Assembly: GCA_018968885.1 (NCBI GenBank) | Contig: JAGWZK010000002.1 | Span: 186,001-250,000, forward strand | DNA from: Planctomycetota bacterium | GTDB lineage: Bacteria; Planctomycetota; Phycisphaerae; Phycisphaerales; UBA1924 | Direction of reading: 5' to 3' | DNA: 64,000 nt | Shown: in pieces, positions 52,431 to 61,427 of the stretch | How the letters are laid out: each line of letters begins with the position of its first letter | Numbering within the stretch: position 1 is the stretch's first letter | Position numbers and translations under genes: made by a program | Notes under the pieces: generated by a model | What the model was told of the DNA's origin: nothing | Database searches by the model: none | Seen by the model: only the letters and a program-made list of their open reading frames with translations

Positions 52431-52904
52431 ATGTCAGTCGTTCCTCAACCCATCGTCCGTTTCAAGGCCGTGACACCCAATCCCGCCCCGGTTCCCGCCT
52501 ACCAGACCCCAGGCGCGGCAGGGATGGACGTTTCCGCCCGAGTCGACCAGCCCGTTGTGATGCAACCCGGCGACATCGCCGTCATCCCCACCGGCTGGGC
52601 CATCGCCATTGAAAAGGGGTACGAGGGGCAGGTTCGCCCCCGCTCAGGGCTTTCCACCAAACACGGCATTAGCGTGCCAAATGCTCCCGGAACGATCGAC
52701 TGTGATTACCGAGGCGAGTTGCGGATTGCCCTGATCAATCTGGGCCGAGCCCCCTTCACAGTTGAAAACGGCATGCGTATCGCCCAACTGGTCATCGCGC
52801 CGGTGAGTCATGCACAGGTTGAGGTCGTGGATGAACTAGATGACACCGCCCGTGGTGCGGGCGGTTTCGGATCGACGGGAGTTGGTGTCGGTGCCAAGGC
52901 CTGA
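52431..52904 (+). CDS. dut: Deoxyuridine 5'-triphosphate nucleotidohydrolase (dUTPase)
   Basis: Hydrolyses dUTP to dUMP and pyrophosphate, keeping uracil out of DNA and feeding dTMP synthesis. The start is at 52431 (MSVVPQPIVRFKAV); the frame opens at 52392 with residues not typical of the family. The 157-residue homotrimer-type protein shows all five motifs: AGMDVSA, RPRSGLSTKHGI, NAPGTIDCDYRGEL, RIAQLVIAPV and the C-terminal RGAGGFGSTG arm. Divergent from the DUF4175-like operon, with 124 bases between starts. Confidence 0.96.
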   Translation: MSVVPQPIVRFKAVTPNPAPVPAYQTPGAAGMDVSARVDQPVVMQPGDIAVIPTGWAIAIEKGYEGQVRPRSGLSTKHGISVPNAPGTIDCDYRGELRIALINLGRAPFTVENGMRIAQLVIAPVSHAQVEVVDELDDTARGAGGFGSTGVGVGAKA

Positions 52905-52916
52905 TCGACGCTTAAG

Positions 52917-53918
52917 TCACTGCCACGGAATCTCGGCACCTTCAAAATCAATGCCGCGAAGGCCCGAGCGGGTCCAGCGGTATTGGCCAAAGACGACGCT
53001 GCCAACTCCCGCAGGGACTGGCGGCTCATAGTTCAGCTGTGAGTAGGTGTAAGTGGCGTATGTGAGAGCCGTGGGATTCTGCGGGTTGAACCCTCGATTG
53101 GTCAGCTCTGTCGTCCGCACCTGGGCCGCGCCATCTGCCGCCATGATCGGTACCTTGGCCTCTTGAAAGCCAAAGAAGGCGACACGCGAGCCAAAGTGTC
53201 GCTGATAGCGGTCATAGATCATGGCTTTCTGCGCTGGATACACCACTTCACTCAACCGCCGCGTACCGAATGCTGGATTGGTGGTTGGACTTGTGGATTG
53301 CAGAACGGTGTAGGTGTTGTGCGTGCTTGCTGGCGCTGCGCCACCATTGGTCGAATTCGTGGTATCTTTGCACCAGAACGCCGTTCCGAGCTCATACGAA
53401 CTGCTGAAACACCATCTCTGGGCCGGCAAGCCAAACGCCGCCCACTGCGTCGGATCGGACTGCCACTGCATCAATGCCGAATCCGCAGGCGAAGCCAGCA
53501 CTCGCCACGGCAACGGTTTGTCCATGTAATCGCCAAGAATCAGGAATGAATACAAGATGTGCGGAATCCAACTTTGAGTCAGCGGAAAGGATGGGTTGAA
53601 TCGCCTCCGAACCAGATCAGTCGCCTGATTCGCCGCAGCACTCAATTCATCACTTGCGAATCTCAGATCCCCCCATTGCGAGTTGTTCGTCACCTGCGCT
53701 CGCCATGTAAATGTCGCAACCGCGTCCGCATAGTCCAACCCATACTGCTGATACCCGGTGTGCAGTTCCTTCATCTGCGACATGGATTCAAAAAGCTGCG
53801 CAGCCCGACGTTGTCGCGGCAGCATGACGCTGACCAGCGCCAAGACCACAAGCACAAAGGCCGTCAGCATCACCAGATCAGCGAGCGCAAAGGCCCGGCC
53901 CTGCGAATCACTCTTCAT
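52917..53918 (-). CDS. Prepilin-like protein with atypical N-terminus
   Basis: The start is at 53918, with AAGGGG six bases upstream; the frame extends to 53960. The 333-residue protein has a short charged leader (MKSDSQGRA), then FALADLVMLTAFVLVVLALVSVMLP, a type IV pilin/pseudopilin-like helix, followed by R-Q-R-R-A-A-Q. In a canonical prepilin the residue before cleavage is Gly and the fifth mature residue Glu; here they would be Ala and Asp. The rest resembles planctomycete prepilin-type (DUF1559/H-X9-DG-like) proteins with a C-terminal domain including PIMAADGAAQVR. It is tail-to-tail with dut, 12 bases apart. Function: possibly secretion or surface assembly. Confidence 0.72.
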   Translation of the reverse strand: MKSDSQGRAFALADLVMLTAFVLVVLALVSVMLPRQRRAAQLFESMSQMKELHTGYQQYGLDYADAVATFTWRAQVTNNSQWGDLRFASDELSAAANQATDLVRRRFNPSFPLTQSWIPHILYSFLILGDYMDKPLPWRVLASPADSALMQWQSDPTQWAAFGLPAQRWCFSSSYELGTAFWCKDTTNSTNGGAAPASTHNTYTVLQSTSPTTNPAFGTRRLSEVVYPAQKAMIYDRYQRHFGSRVAFFGFQEAKVPIMAADGAAQVRTTELTNRGFNPQNPTALTYATYTYSQLNYEPPVPAGVGSVVFGQYRWTRSGLRGIDFEGAEIPWQ

Positions 53919-54115
53919 GACGTACCCCTTCACACCCGCGAATGCGGTGCGATGTTTCAACCGGCCAGACGAACTCGGGTTGCACTCTTTGACGCAGTGT
54001 GTAGATCATCGACAGGCGACCTGCAACCCAAGGGACTGTCGCCTGTATTCCTCATAGATTCGATTCCGGATCTGTCTCTGCTGTCTGAGCGCAACCTATC
54101 ACCCGGGGAGCTGCC

Positions 54116-55753
54116 ATGGCCCATTCCACCACATGTACGCTCGTCCTCGCCGGGCTTTGTGCCGCCACCTCAGCTTCCCCTTCCATTCGCATCATCGCCA
54201 CCAGTAGCCAACCCGCGCCTGGCCTGACCGGCGTCACCTTTGTCGACATCGGCGACCCGCGTTTCACCCCGACTGGCTTGGGATTCATGGCCCGTCTGGC
54301 CGGGACTGGTGTCACCACCGCCAACGACTACGCCATGTTCTCGGACCTCAACGGCTCCGGCATCTTCACTCTCCGACTTCGCGAATCGCAAGCCCTCCCC
54401 GAAGGCACGATCGGCGGCCTTTCCTCAGTCCAGATCTCCTCAGACAACAAACTCGCTTTCACCGCCACACTCCTCCCTGGCAACCGTCCTGCACAAGGCA
54501 CGGGATTCGCTTTCGCGGAATCTCCCACCGGCTTTACGCTCCTCGCCGCGGACACCAATCTGGATTGGCTCGCCCCCTCACTGCTTCCCATCGATCCCTC
54601 AGGCCGCAGTGCGTGGGCCCAGAACCCGATTTTCCCCGATGAGCCGCGTCTGGTGAGCAACTTCGGTACTTCGTTTGATAACACGACTTTGATTCCCGGC
54701 CTCGCGGCAGATCAACGCTTCCGCGTCTTTCGCACGCCTCATCAACGCGATGGCATGGTCGCCTTCAAAGCCAGCGTCGCTCCAGACACCACCTCCGCAC
54801 GTCGCTGGGGCAATTTCTCCACGATCGGCGGGTTCCTGCGCACGCACCTGGTCGCTGGCGATGCTGCTCCGGACATCGCCGATGCCACCATCGCCGAGAT
54901 TGGTGACCCGACGATCATCACGCCAATGACCGGAACGGCGCTACTGGCATGGGGGCGCGTGCAAGGCACCAATATCACCAGCGCTAACGACGGCGTGATC
55001 GTGATCCAAGATGTGGATGGCGCGGGTGTGGTGCTTCGCGAAGGGGATGCCGCGACTGCGGATCGAACCTTTGGTTCATTCTCGCGCCAACTCGCCGTGA
55101 ATGCGGCAGGTGCGATCGCCTTTCGCACATCGCTGATCGGTGGCAGCACTCCAGAAACCGCGATCGTTTACAAGCTTGGCGGCCTTTCGCACAGAATCTT
55201 CTTGCGCACCGGCGATGCTCTTTCGGGCACGCTCAGCGGATTGACGGTTGCTCAAATCGGCGAGCCGATCCTCTCTGATCGAGGCGACCTCGTGGTGCCG
55301 GTGCGTCTCGCCGGTCCCGGCGTCACATCCTCCAACAACTCTGCTCTGCTGGTACGTTGGAATGGTGCGTGGTCGTGCGCCATGCGGAGTGGCTGGAACG
55401 TCGATTCAGCAGGTGCAACCCGCGTGGTCAATACCTTTGTCTTTGATTCCGGCGCTTCAGATTCCGGCCTTGTGCAGGTCCGCCCCTCCACGCAAACGCT
55501 CGGCCCCACGCTTGCCGTCAAGCTCAACTTCCGTCCCACCAGTTCCACCGTGCCGGTGGTCTCGGCGATCTCCACCATCACCATCACCTGCCCCGCAGAT
55601 TTCAACGCAGATGGGATCGGCGACTTCTTTGACTATCTGGATTTCGTCTCTGACTTTGCCGCCAATCGCTGGGCCGGTGATTTCAACCGCGACAACGTCA
55701 TCGACTTCTTTGACTATCTGGATTTCGTCGACGCCTTCAGCGCAGGGTGCTGA
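54116..55753 (+). CDS. Secreted beta-propeller-like repeat protein with C-terminal GC-type dockerin
   Basis: A 545-residue protein; GGGGAG lies five bases before the ATG. A signal peptide (TCTLVLAGLCAATSA) is followed by repeated GDP/GEP-type blocks (VDIGDPRFTPTG, AEIGDPTIITPM, AQIGEPILSDRG) with LAGTGVTTAN, VQGTNITSAN and LAGPGVTSSN. These form three to four similar units suggesting a propeller of the type seen in other planctomycete choice-of-anchor proteins. Two dockerin loops (about 495-545) end in SAGC. Its last 17 bases overlap the end of rsmA on the other strand. Confidence 0.85.
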   Translation: MAHSTTCTLVLAGLCAATSASPSIRIIATSSQPAPGLTGVTFVDIGDPRFTPTGLGFMARLAGTGVTTANDYAMFSDLNGSGIFTLRLRESQALPEGTIGGLSSVQISSDNKLAFTATLLPGNRPAQGTGFAFAESPTGFTLLAADTNLDWLAPSLLPIDPSGRSAWAQNPIFPDEPRLVSNFGTSFDNTTLIPGLAADQRFRVFRTPHQRDGMVAFKASVAPDTTSARRWGNFSTIGGFLRTHLVAGDAAPDIADATIAEIGDPTIITPMTGTALLAWGRVQGTNITSANDGVIVIQDVDGAGVVLREGDAATADRTFGSFSRQLAVNAAGAIAFRTSLIGGSTPETAIVYKLGGLSHRIFLRTGDALSGTLSGLTVAQIGEPILSDRGDLVVPVRLAGPGVTSSNNSALLVRWNGAWSCAMRSGWNVDSAGATRVVNTFVFDSGASDSGLVQVRPSTQTLGPTLAVKLNFRPTSSTVPVVSAISTITITCPADFNADGIGDFFDYLDFVSDFAANRWAGDFNRDNVIDFFDYLDFVDAFSAGC

Positions 55754-56576
55754 TCTTCCAAAGGTCGGCAAACTGCTTCACCGTCAACTGCTCCGCCCGC
55801 ATCGTTGGGTCAACCACCTCACTCGCTCTCGCGGCATCAATACTCAGCCGCTTCAACGCACCCCCCAGCTGCTTCCGCCGCTGTGAGAACAGTTCCGTTA
55901 CAAACTCCACAAACTCGCGCGGTCTCTGGATTCCGAGAGAGTCATCTCGCACCCAACGCAGCATCACGCTGTCAATCTCCGGCCTGGGCCAGAAACACTC
56001 TGGGCCCAGTTTGGCCACCAGCGCGGGCGTTCCCAGTAACTGCGCCACCACAGCCAGCGGCCCCATGTCGCCCCCCCCGGTCTCAGGGCGCGCCAACATG
56101 CGATCCCCCACCTCCTTCTGAATCGTCACCCACATGCCGCGGCACGCCGGAAAGCCCGTCATCAAGTTCATCATCACTGGTGTGCCGGCTCCGTAAGGCA
56201 AGTTCGCCACCAGCGAAAAGCCCCGACCCCCGATCGCCTCAATCACCCGCGGCTCAAGTTCCTTCTTACGGGCCAGACAATCCCCCTCGATCAATGTGAA
56301 GTTCCCCGCACCCGCAAACCGCTCGCGCAAGTGCGCTGCCAGATTCGCATCCAATTCACACGCGATCACAACACATCCCCGCGCCACTAACTCATCCGTC
56401 AACGTCCCCGTCCCCGGCCCGATCTCCAATACCACATCCCCCGCGCCCACTCCCGCATCATCTACCAGCTTTCGCACCAGATTCTGATCAATCAGAAAGT
56501 TCTGCCCCAGCGCGTGCTTGGGCTTCAGTCCACGCTCCTCCAGAATCCTGCGAATCTCAGTCAGCGTTTGCGCCAC
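55737..56576 (-). CDS. rsmA: 16S rRNA dimethyladenosine transferase RsmA (KsgA)
   Basis: Dimethylates A1518 and A1519 (E. coli numbering) in the 3' hairpin of 16S rRNA during 30S maturation. The 279-residue protein shows the opening KPKHALGQNFLID, the SAM-binding VLEIGPGTGTLT near residue 50, IACELDANLA, and the catalytic NLPYGAGTP in place of the common N-[IL]-P-Y-[NY]-I-[ST] form. The Ala/Gly following NLPY is a mild deviation. The C-terminal SQRRKQLGGAL segment is standard. It starts 12 bases after the HAD gene and is the last gene of that run; its end overlaps the convergent dockerin gene. Confidence 0.94.
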   Translation of the reverse strand: MAQTLTEIRRILEERGLKPKHALGQNFLIDQNLVRKLVDDAGVGAGDVVLEIGPGTGTLTDELVARGCVVIACELDANLAAHLRERFAGAGNFTLIEGDCLARKKELEPRVIEAIGGRGFSLVANLPYGAGTPVMMNLMTGFPACRGMWVTIQKEVGDRMLARPETGGGDMGPLAVVAQLLGTPALVAKLGPECFWPRPEIDSVMLRWVRDDSLGIQRPREFVEFVTELFSQRRKQLGGALKRLSIDAARASEVVDPTMRAEQLTVKQFADLWKISTLR

Positions 56577-56588
56577 TCACACCTCTTC

Positions 56589-57491
56589 TCACCATTGACC
56601 ACTCAAAACCATCTCAATCGCATGCGCCACACCATGCTCATCATGATGCAGCGTGTGCCTGCTCGCCAGCGACTTCACCTGCGGCACCGCATTCCCCATC
56701 GCGATCCCCAATCCAACCGACGACAACATCTGCACATCGTTGATCTGGTCTCCCATCGCCACGCATCGCTCCAGCGCGATCCCCTGCTTCCCGGCAACCC
56801 ACGACAATGCCGAGGCTTTGTTCCCGTCCTTGGAAAAGACTTCGAGCACGTGCAGAATCTCCCCTTCGTCAGTCTTCTTCGCGGCATCCGGCGCCACCAC
56901 CGCCGGAAAGTGGTGCATGTGCACGCTCTCCGCAAAAGTGTTCTGCAGATCTGATGCGATCACCGCCATGTCGCGCGCCATGCCGCACGCGCCAAATCGC
57001 ACCGTGTGCTCAGGATGCTCATCATCATCAATCGATTCCACAAACTTGGCCCGCACACCCATCTCTCTGAACCACCACTCCGTCACCGGGTCCAGTGCCA
57101 GCCGCTCTTTCCCGATCACCACCAGGTAGTCAATCGGCGACACCGCCGGATCCTTCAGCACCAGCGCAGGAAAGCCATGTCGTAACAGCGCTGCAGCCGC
57201 CTGCCGCACCAACTCCTCTTCCAACCCAAATCGGTGCAACGTCGCACCACTGCTTGGCTCCGCAATGATCGAGCCCCCCGCCACCACCACCGGGTCCTGC
57301 TGCAGCAACTCATCGACATACCTGCGGCACTCGCGCAACCCTCGCCCCGTGCACAGCGTGACGTGATACCCCGCTGCACGCGCCCGCGCAATCGCGCCAC
57401 GATTCTCCTCCGAAATCACACTGCGCGAGTTCAACACCGTCCCATCCAGGTCCAGGGCAATCAGGTCATACTTTCTCGCGCTTGCGCTCAT
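56589..57491 (-). CDS. HAD-superfamily Cof-type phosphatase
   Basis: The ATG at 57491 (MSASARKYDL) is preferred over a TTG at 57500. The 300-residue protein has the HAD catalytic motif I DLDGTV (Asp nucleophile and acid), motif II LCTGRG, and motif III/IV with GNKASALSW and AMGDQINDVQMLSSVGLGIAMGNA. The large C2-type cap between motifs II and III puts it in the Cof/YidA group of sugar-phosphate or cofactor phosphatases. The exact substrate cannot be read from sequence. It lies 40 bases after the GGDEF gene and 12 bases before rsmA. Confidence 0.9.
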   Translation of the reverse strand: MSASARKYDLIALDLDGTVLNSRSVISEENRGAIARARAAGYHVTLCTGRGLRECRRYVDELLQQDPVVVAGGSIIAEPSSGATLHRFGLEEELVRQAAAALLRHGFPALVLKDPAVSPIDYLVVIGKERLALDPVTEWWFREMGVRAKFVESIDDDEHPEHTVRFGACGMARDMAVIASDLQNTFAESVHMHHFPAVVAPDAAKKTDEGEILHVLEVFSKDGNKASALSWVAGKQGIALERCVAMGDQINDVQMLSSVGLGIAMGNAVPQVKSLASRHTLHHDEHGVAHAIEMVLSGQW

Positions 57492-57531
57492 TCGCTGCAA
57501 GGGTAGGAATCCGCAAACTCATTCACCACAC

Positions 57532-59034
57532 TCAGCGGCTGTCCCCCGCGCCGTCGCCAAAGACGATCGCGTTCTTGCCATTCCGCTTGCACGTGAGCGC
57601 ACGCTCATCCGCCACTTTCAGCAATTCATGCATATCGCGTCCATCCCATGGATACGTCGCCAATCCCCCCGATACGCCCAGTCGCCCCGGCGCATCATCG
57701 CCCAGCTTCGGAAATCTCTTCGCCCGGATCAATGCCGAGAATCGCGACGCGATCGATGTCACATCCTCAGGATGCTTGCTTCCCACCTCACGCGGCCCTT
57801 CCGGTTCATGGAAGATCACCGCAAACTCATCACCACCAATACGGCACACGCGATCCGTCGGCCGCACCGCGCTCTCCATCAATTTCACCGTCTCGCGCAG
57901 CACATCATCACCCGCTGTGTGCCCATAGCGGTCATTCCACCCCTTGAAATCATCAATATCAAAGAGCAGCACCGTCACAAACCGCTTGGCTTCCTTCGCC
58001 CGCTCGATCGCGGCAGGCAAAAACTTCTCAAAATACCGACGGTTCCACGCCCCCGTCAAGGGATCCTTGAACGCCGCCTCGCGCAGCGCCTTCAACTGCT
58101 CATCCAACATCAGCCAATGTGCCGCCCAGCTCGCCAGCCCCCGCGCCCGCTCCAACACCAAAGCGTGCGCGTCCGTCAGAATCATCCGCGCCAGCACGCG
58201 CCCTGCCGACACCACATCAATGATGCGCCCATCCTGCGTCACATCGCTCGCTCTCGCCAAGCGCAACCCTTCATCACCACTGCGCACCCGCAGCAAACGC
58301 TCCACCTCGCCCCACACGCCGTGCCCCTTGGACATCCGTTGCACCAGCGTCTCATCCGTCCACACCGCAGTCGCGGCGGTCGTCTCCGCGCCTCTCGCTG
58401 CACTATTCACAGCACTCGCCGCCGGCACATCATCCAGCATCACCGCCATCAGGTCTTCAATCTCGCGATCATCCCGTGCCGCAGTCTCAGGCGATGCCGT
58501 TCCGGCAGCTTTCGCAACGGTTGGCACTGGCGGCGGTGTGCTCACCGCCGCAATCGCCCCCACCGCCTCTGCCATCAATCGCTCAATCAACGCCGTATCA
58601 CCACGCGATGGCACGTTTCCATCAAACGCACCATCCATCACTGAGCCCACGCGATACACCTTCGCCCGCGGCACAGCCCTCTTCACCGACGCCACAAACT
58701 CGCGCACCGCACCCGTGCCCGCCAATCTCTCCCCCTCTTCAATCGCATCATCCGCCACCAGCACCACGCACGCCTGCGGCGAATCTGGCCCCAAGAGCAC
58801 TGCCGCCTCGGCCACACCATCGAGCAGCGTCGGCGCTCTCAGCACTTCCGCGCCCGGCGCACTCCGCGCAGCTTCATCCAAACCCGTCCGCCCGACCAGC
58901 ACCACTCTCGATGCATACTTCGATGCGAAGTTGGACTCGTGCGCACCCCGAGCCGGCCCGGTCCCTGCCAGGCGCAATCGCTCGTTTCTCTCTGGTACGC
59001 CACTCGCCACGAAAAGCTCCCTCAACCAACTCAC
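57532..59034 (-). CDS. Diguanylate cyclase (GGDEF) with receiver-like N-terminus and I-site
   Basis: A 500-residue protein making c-di-GMP from two GTP. The N-terminal about 150 residues look like a receiver fold (RVVLVGRTGLDEA, ACVVLVADD, KVYRVGSVMDGA) but with no clear phospho-acceptor set. An Ala/Pro/Thr-rich linker and a GAF-like or helical region follow (about 225-330). The GGDEF domain begins at DPLTGAWNRRYFEKF. The active site RIGGDEF is at about 398-404, with an RPTD inhibitory I-site five residues upstream. VLLFDIDDFKGWND supplies the metal ligands. Catalysis and product inhibition should both work. It belongs to the minus-strand run with the receiver-like gene and the glycosyltransferase. 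Confidence 0.92.
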   Translation of the reverse strand: MSWLRELFVASGVPERNERLRLAGTGPARGAHESNFASKYASRVVLVGRTGLDEAARSAPGAEVLRAPTLLDGVAEAAVLLGPDSPQACVVLVADDAIEEGERLAGTGAVREFVASVKRAVPRAKVYRVGSVMDGAFDGNVPSRGDTALIERLMAEAVGAIAAVSTPPPVPTVAKAAGTASPETAARDDREIEDLMAVMLDDVPAASAVNSAARGAETTAATAVWTDETLVQRMSKGHGVWGEVERLLRVRSGDEGLRLARASDVTQDGRIIDVVSAGRVLARMILTDAHALVLERARGLASWAAHWLMLDEQLKALREAAFKDPLTGAWNRRYFEKFLPAAIERAKEAKRFVTVLLFDIDDFKGWNDRYGHTAGDDVLRETVKLMESAVRPTDRVCRIGGDEFAVIFHEPEGPREVGSKHPEDVTSIASRFSALIRAKRFPKLGDDAPGRLGVSGGLATYPWDGRDMHELLKVADERALTCKRNGKNAIVFGDGAGDSR

Positions 59035-59077
59035 GCAGGCAGACTTCGAGAATCCGCCGCTTTTCTACGACCCCACT

Positions 59078-59794
59078 CTAATTGTGTTCTCTGTCCTGGT
59101 CATTCGCCAGCAACATCGAAAGTTCCTCATCAGTCAACAGGGATGCCGGCCGCGTACTCCCCACGGAACTCCCGGACGGATTTCCCGTCGCCGGTGGCTG
59201 CGCCAGCGGCGTTGAGTTATCCGGCACGTCATTTCTTGCCGACTGTGTTTCCGGACCTTTGACCCCCGAGTCAACCTCCCCCACCACCCGAGGTGTCCAC
59301 TCACTCACATCACCCCGCAGTTTCGCCGCGATCCCAGGTACTACAACAACTTTGGGCACAACCTTGGGAGCAACTGAAAACCCACCTTGCGGCACGCCTT
59401 TCACCGCTGCCACTCCAACCACTGGTCGCGCTGCTGCCAGATCACTCGATTGCAATCCCCGCAGCGTCGGCTTGGGCTGCGAAGTAAACACCCACACCTT
59501 CACGCTCGGCAAATAGCGCTCGAGTCGCGCCAACACCTCCGCCGCGCCCGCCAATGTCCTTGGCTCCTGCAGCACCAGCACGCGTGGCTCGCCATCCGCG
59601 CCACCGATCAAGAGCTCCGCCAGCGCGGCAAAGCATGACGTCACCACACAGGCCCGCAACTCCTGCCGCGCATCAAGCGCTGCCTGCAATTGCCCATCCA
59701 GCGCGACACCCTGCGCACACCACACGACACAACGCATCGTGGCGGCTTTCGCCCCCGATCGACCCTGAGTGTGAGTTCCCGTCTGTGCGGCCAT
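59078..59794 (-). CDS. Receiver-like protein of unknown function, next to the GGDEF gene
   Basis: From the ATG at 59794 the protein has 238 residues; the frame begins at 59824. The N-terminal half alternates beta and alpha segments like a receiver (MRCVVWCAQGVALDGQLQAAL, RACVVTSCFAALAELL, RVLVLQEPRTLAGAAEVLARLERYLPSVKVWVFTS in parts), but the phospho-acceptor place reads VLQEP, with no Asp. The middle is Val/Pro/Lys-rich and the tail Ser/Thr/Pro-rich, ending LTDEELSMLLANDQDRE, a short helix. It resembles the N-terminus of the following GGDEF protein in style. Function not recognised; a partner protein for the cyclase is a possibility. Confidence 0.65.
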   Translation of the reverse strand: MAAQTGTHTQGRSGAKAATMRCVVWCAQGVALDGQLQAALDARQELRACVVTSCFAALAELLIGGADGEPRVLVLQEPRTLAGAAEVLARLERYLPSVKVWVFTSQPKPTLRGLQSSDLAAARPVVGVAAVKGVPQGGFSVAPKVVPKVVVVPGIAAKLRGDVSEWTPRVVGEVDSGVKGPETQSARNDVPDNSTPLAQPPATGNPSGSSVGSTRPASLLTDEELSMLLANDQDREHN

Positions 59795-59839
59795 TCGTGC
59801 AGTGTACCACAGGCCCAAAGCCACACGGATTGCCGCAAT

Positions 59840-61342
59840 TCACGCACTGCGCGCTGGTTTGGTCGCCTGCTTCTGGCTGATCGCCGTCTCATACACCTCG
59901 ATGCACTTGGCCGCCGCGCCATCCCACGTCAACCGCCGCAATTCAAACTCCCCATGCTCGCGCAGCGTTTGCGAAAGCGGCGGATGCCGCAGCACCGCCA
60001 CGATCTTGTTCGCCATCTCATCGATGTCCCAGAAATCCACCTTAAGCGCATGCGTCAGGACTTCCGCCGCGCCACTCTGCTTACTCAGAATCACCGGCAC
60101 ATCATGGTGAATCGCCTCAAGCGCTGCAATTCCAAACGGCTCACTCACACTCGGCATCACATAGCAATCTGCCATATCGAAAACCCGCTGCACATCCTTA
60201 CCGCGCAGAAAGCCGGTAAAAATCACCTTGTGACCGATGCCGATGTTCGCCGCAAGTTCGATCATCCGCTCGGCCATATCTCCCGAACCCGCCAGCACAA
60301 ACTTGACGTTCTGCACCTTCTCCAGCACGCGCTTGGCCGCCGCGATGAAATATTCCGGCCCCTTCTGCATCGTGATGCGCCCAAGGAACAACACCAGCTT
60401 GTCACCGGATTCGATCTTCACATCACCCGCCGGCTGACTCTCTTCACGATCAACACCATTGTGCACCACGTGCACCTTGTTCATCGCCACGCCGTAGCGG
60501 CTCACGCAGATCGTCCGCGTCAATTGGCTCACGGCGATCACCTGATCCGCCGCCTGCATCCCCGCCCGCTCGATGTCATACACCCGCTGATTCACATTGC
60601 TTCCAGCGCGGTCAAACTCCGTCGAGTGCACATGCACCACCAGGGGCTTTCCCGTCACCTTCGCCAGCGCCACACCCGCCGGATACGTCAGCCAGTCGTG
60701 CGCGTGGATCACATCGAAATCTTCGCCCCGTGCCATCGCCACCACCAGCGTCGCATACCGCTCGCTGTCTCCCACCAGATCTGATCCATACATCGCGCCG
60801 GCCTTGCTCCCACCCTGCCCCACCTGAGGCAGCAAGCTCGCCAGCATCGTTCCTGCCGTTTCCACTGCGCCTTTGTCCACACTCTTGTCGGTGCCGGTGG
60901 CACTCGCGATCGCGTGAAACCGCGCATCCATCGTCCGATCCAAAGGCACTTCGCCACTGATCGGAAACCACTCTTGGGTTCGCGCTGGCTCAAAACTCTG
61001 ATAGGGATTGTCAAAAGTCGCAGGCACGCCGCGGAAAACCGCGTTCTGAAAGTCATACCCCGTGCCACCGGAAAGATCTTGCTCACCCGCGCGCAGTTTC
61101 TCAACCAGCGCTGCCGATGCCCCACCCATAGCACCGGCCATCGCCGCTGCCGTCTCTGCATCAACGCGCCCCGGGCTCAGCAATTTCACATGCGAACCCT
61201 GCGAGCGATCCACCGTCTTGGGCAGCGTAAACAGCACGCTGTGACCCATCCGGTCCAGCGACTTGGTCAATCCATAACACGCCACGCCCAGGCCACCAGC
61301 GATGAACGGAGGAAATTCCCATCCCAGCATCAGCACGCGCAT
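59840..61342 (-). CDS. Family 4 glycosyltransferase, glycogen-synthase-like
   Basis: The ATG at 61342 (MRVLMLGWEFPPF) has GGGGAG seven bases upstream; the frame's earlier ATGs back to 61399 lack this. The 500-residue GT-B enzyme has the N-terminal donor-loop motif EFPPFIAGGLGVACYGL, HAHDWLTYPAG, and the C-terminal VLFLGRITMQKGPEYF, VLAGSGDM and EPFGIAALEAIHHDVPVI (E-x7-E). An insert of about 130 residues separates the opening motif from HAHDW and holds Ala/Gly-rich segments. The sugar donor and acceptor are unknown; glycogen or a cell-surface glycan are both possible. Its link to c-di-GMP genes is by location only. Confidence 0.9.
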   Translation of the reverse strand: MRVLMLGWEFPPFIAGGLGVACYGLTKSLDRMGHSVLFTLPKTVDRSQGSHVKLLSPGRVDAETAAAMAGAMGGASAALVEKLRAGEQDLSGGTGYDFQNAVFRGVPATFDNPYQSFEPARTQEWFPISGEVPLDRTMDARFHAIASATGTDKSVDKGAVETAGTMLASLLPQVGQGGSKAGAMYGSDLVGDSERYATLVVAMARGEDFDVIHAHDWLTYPAGVALAKVTGKPLVVHVHSTEFDRAGSNVNQRVYDIERAGMQAADQVIAVSQLTRTICVSRYGVAMNKVHVVHNGVDREESQPAGDVKIESGDKLVLFLGRITMQKGPEYFIAAAKRVLEKVQNVKFVLAGSGDMAERMIELAANIGIGHKVIFTGFLRGKDVQRVFDMADCYVMPSVSEPFGIAALEAIHHDVPVILSKQSGAAEVLTHALKVDFWDIDEMANKIVAVLRHPPLSQTLREHGEFELRRLTWDGAAAKCIEVYETAISQKQATKPARSA

Positions 61343-61427
61343 GAGCAAACTCCCCATGCCGATAGCCATGCCGCTGGCCATGCCGCGGGCACTGCACACT
61401 CAACCGAACGTGTCACACGCTCCCTGC

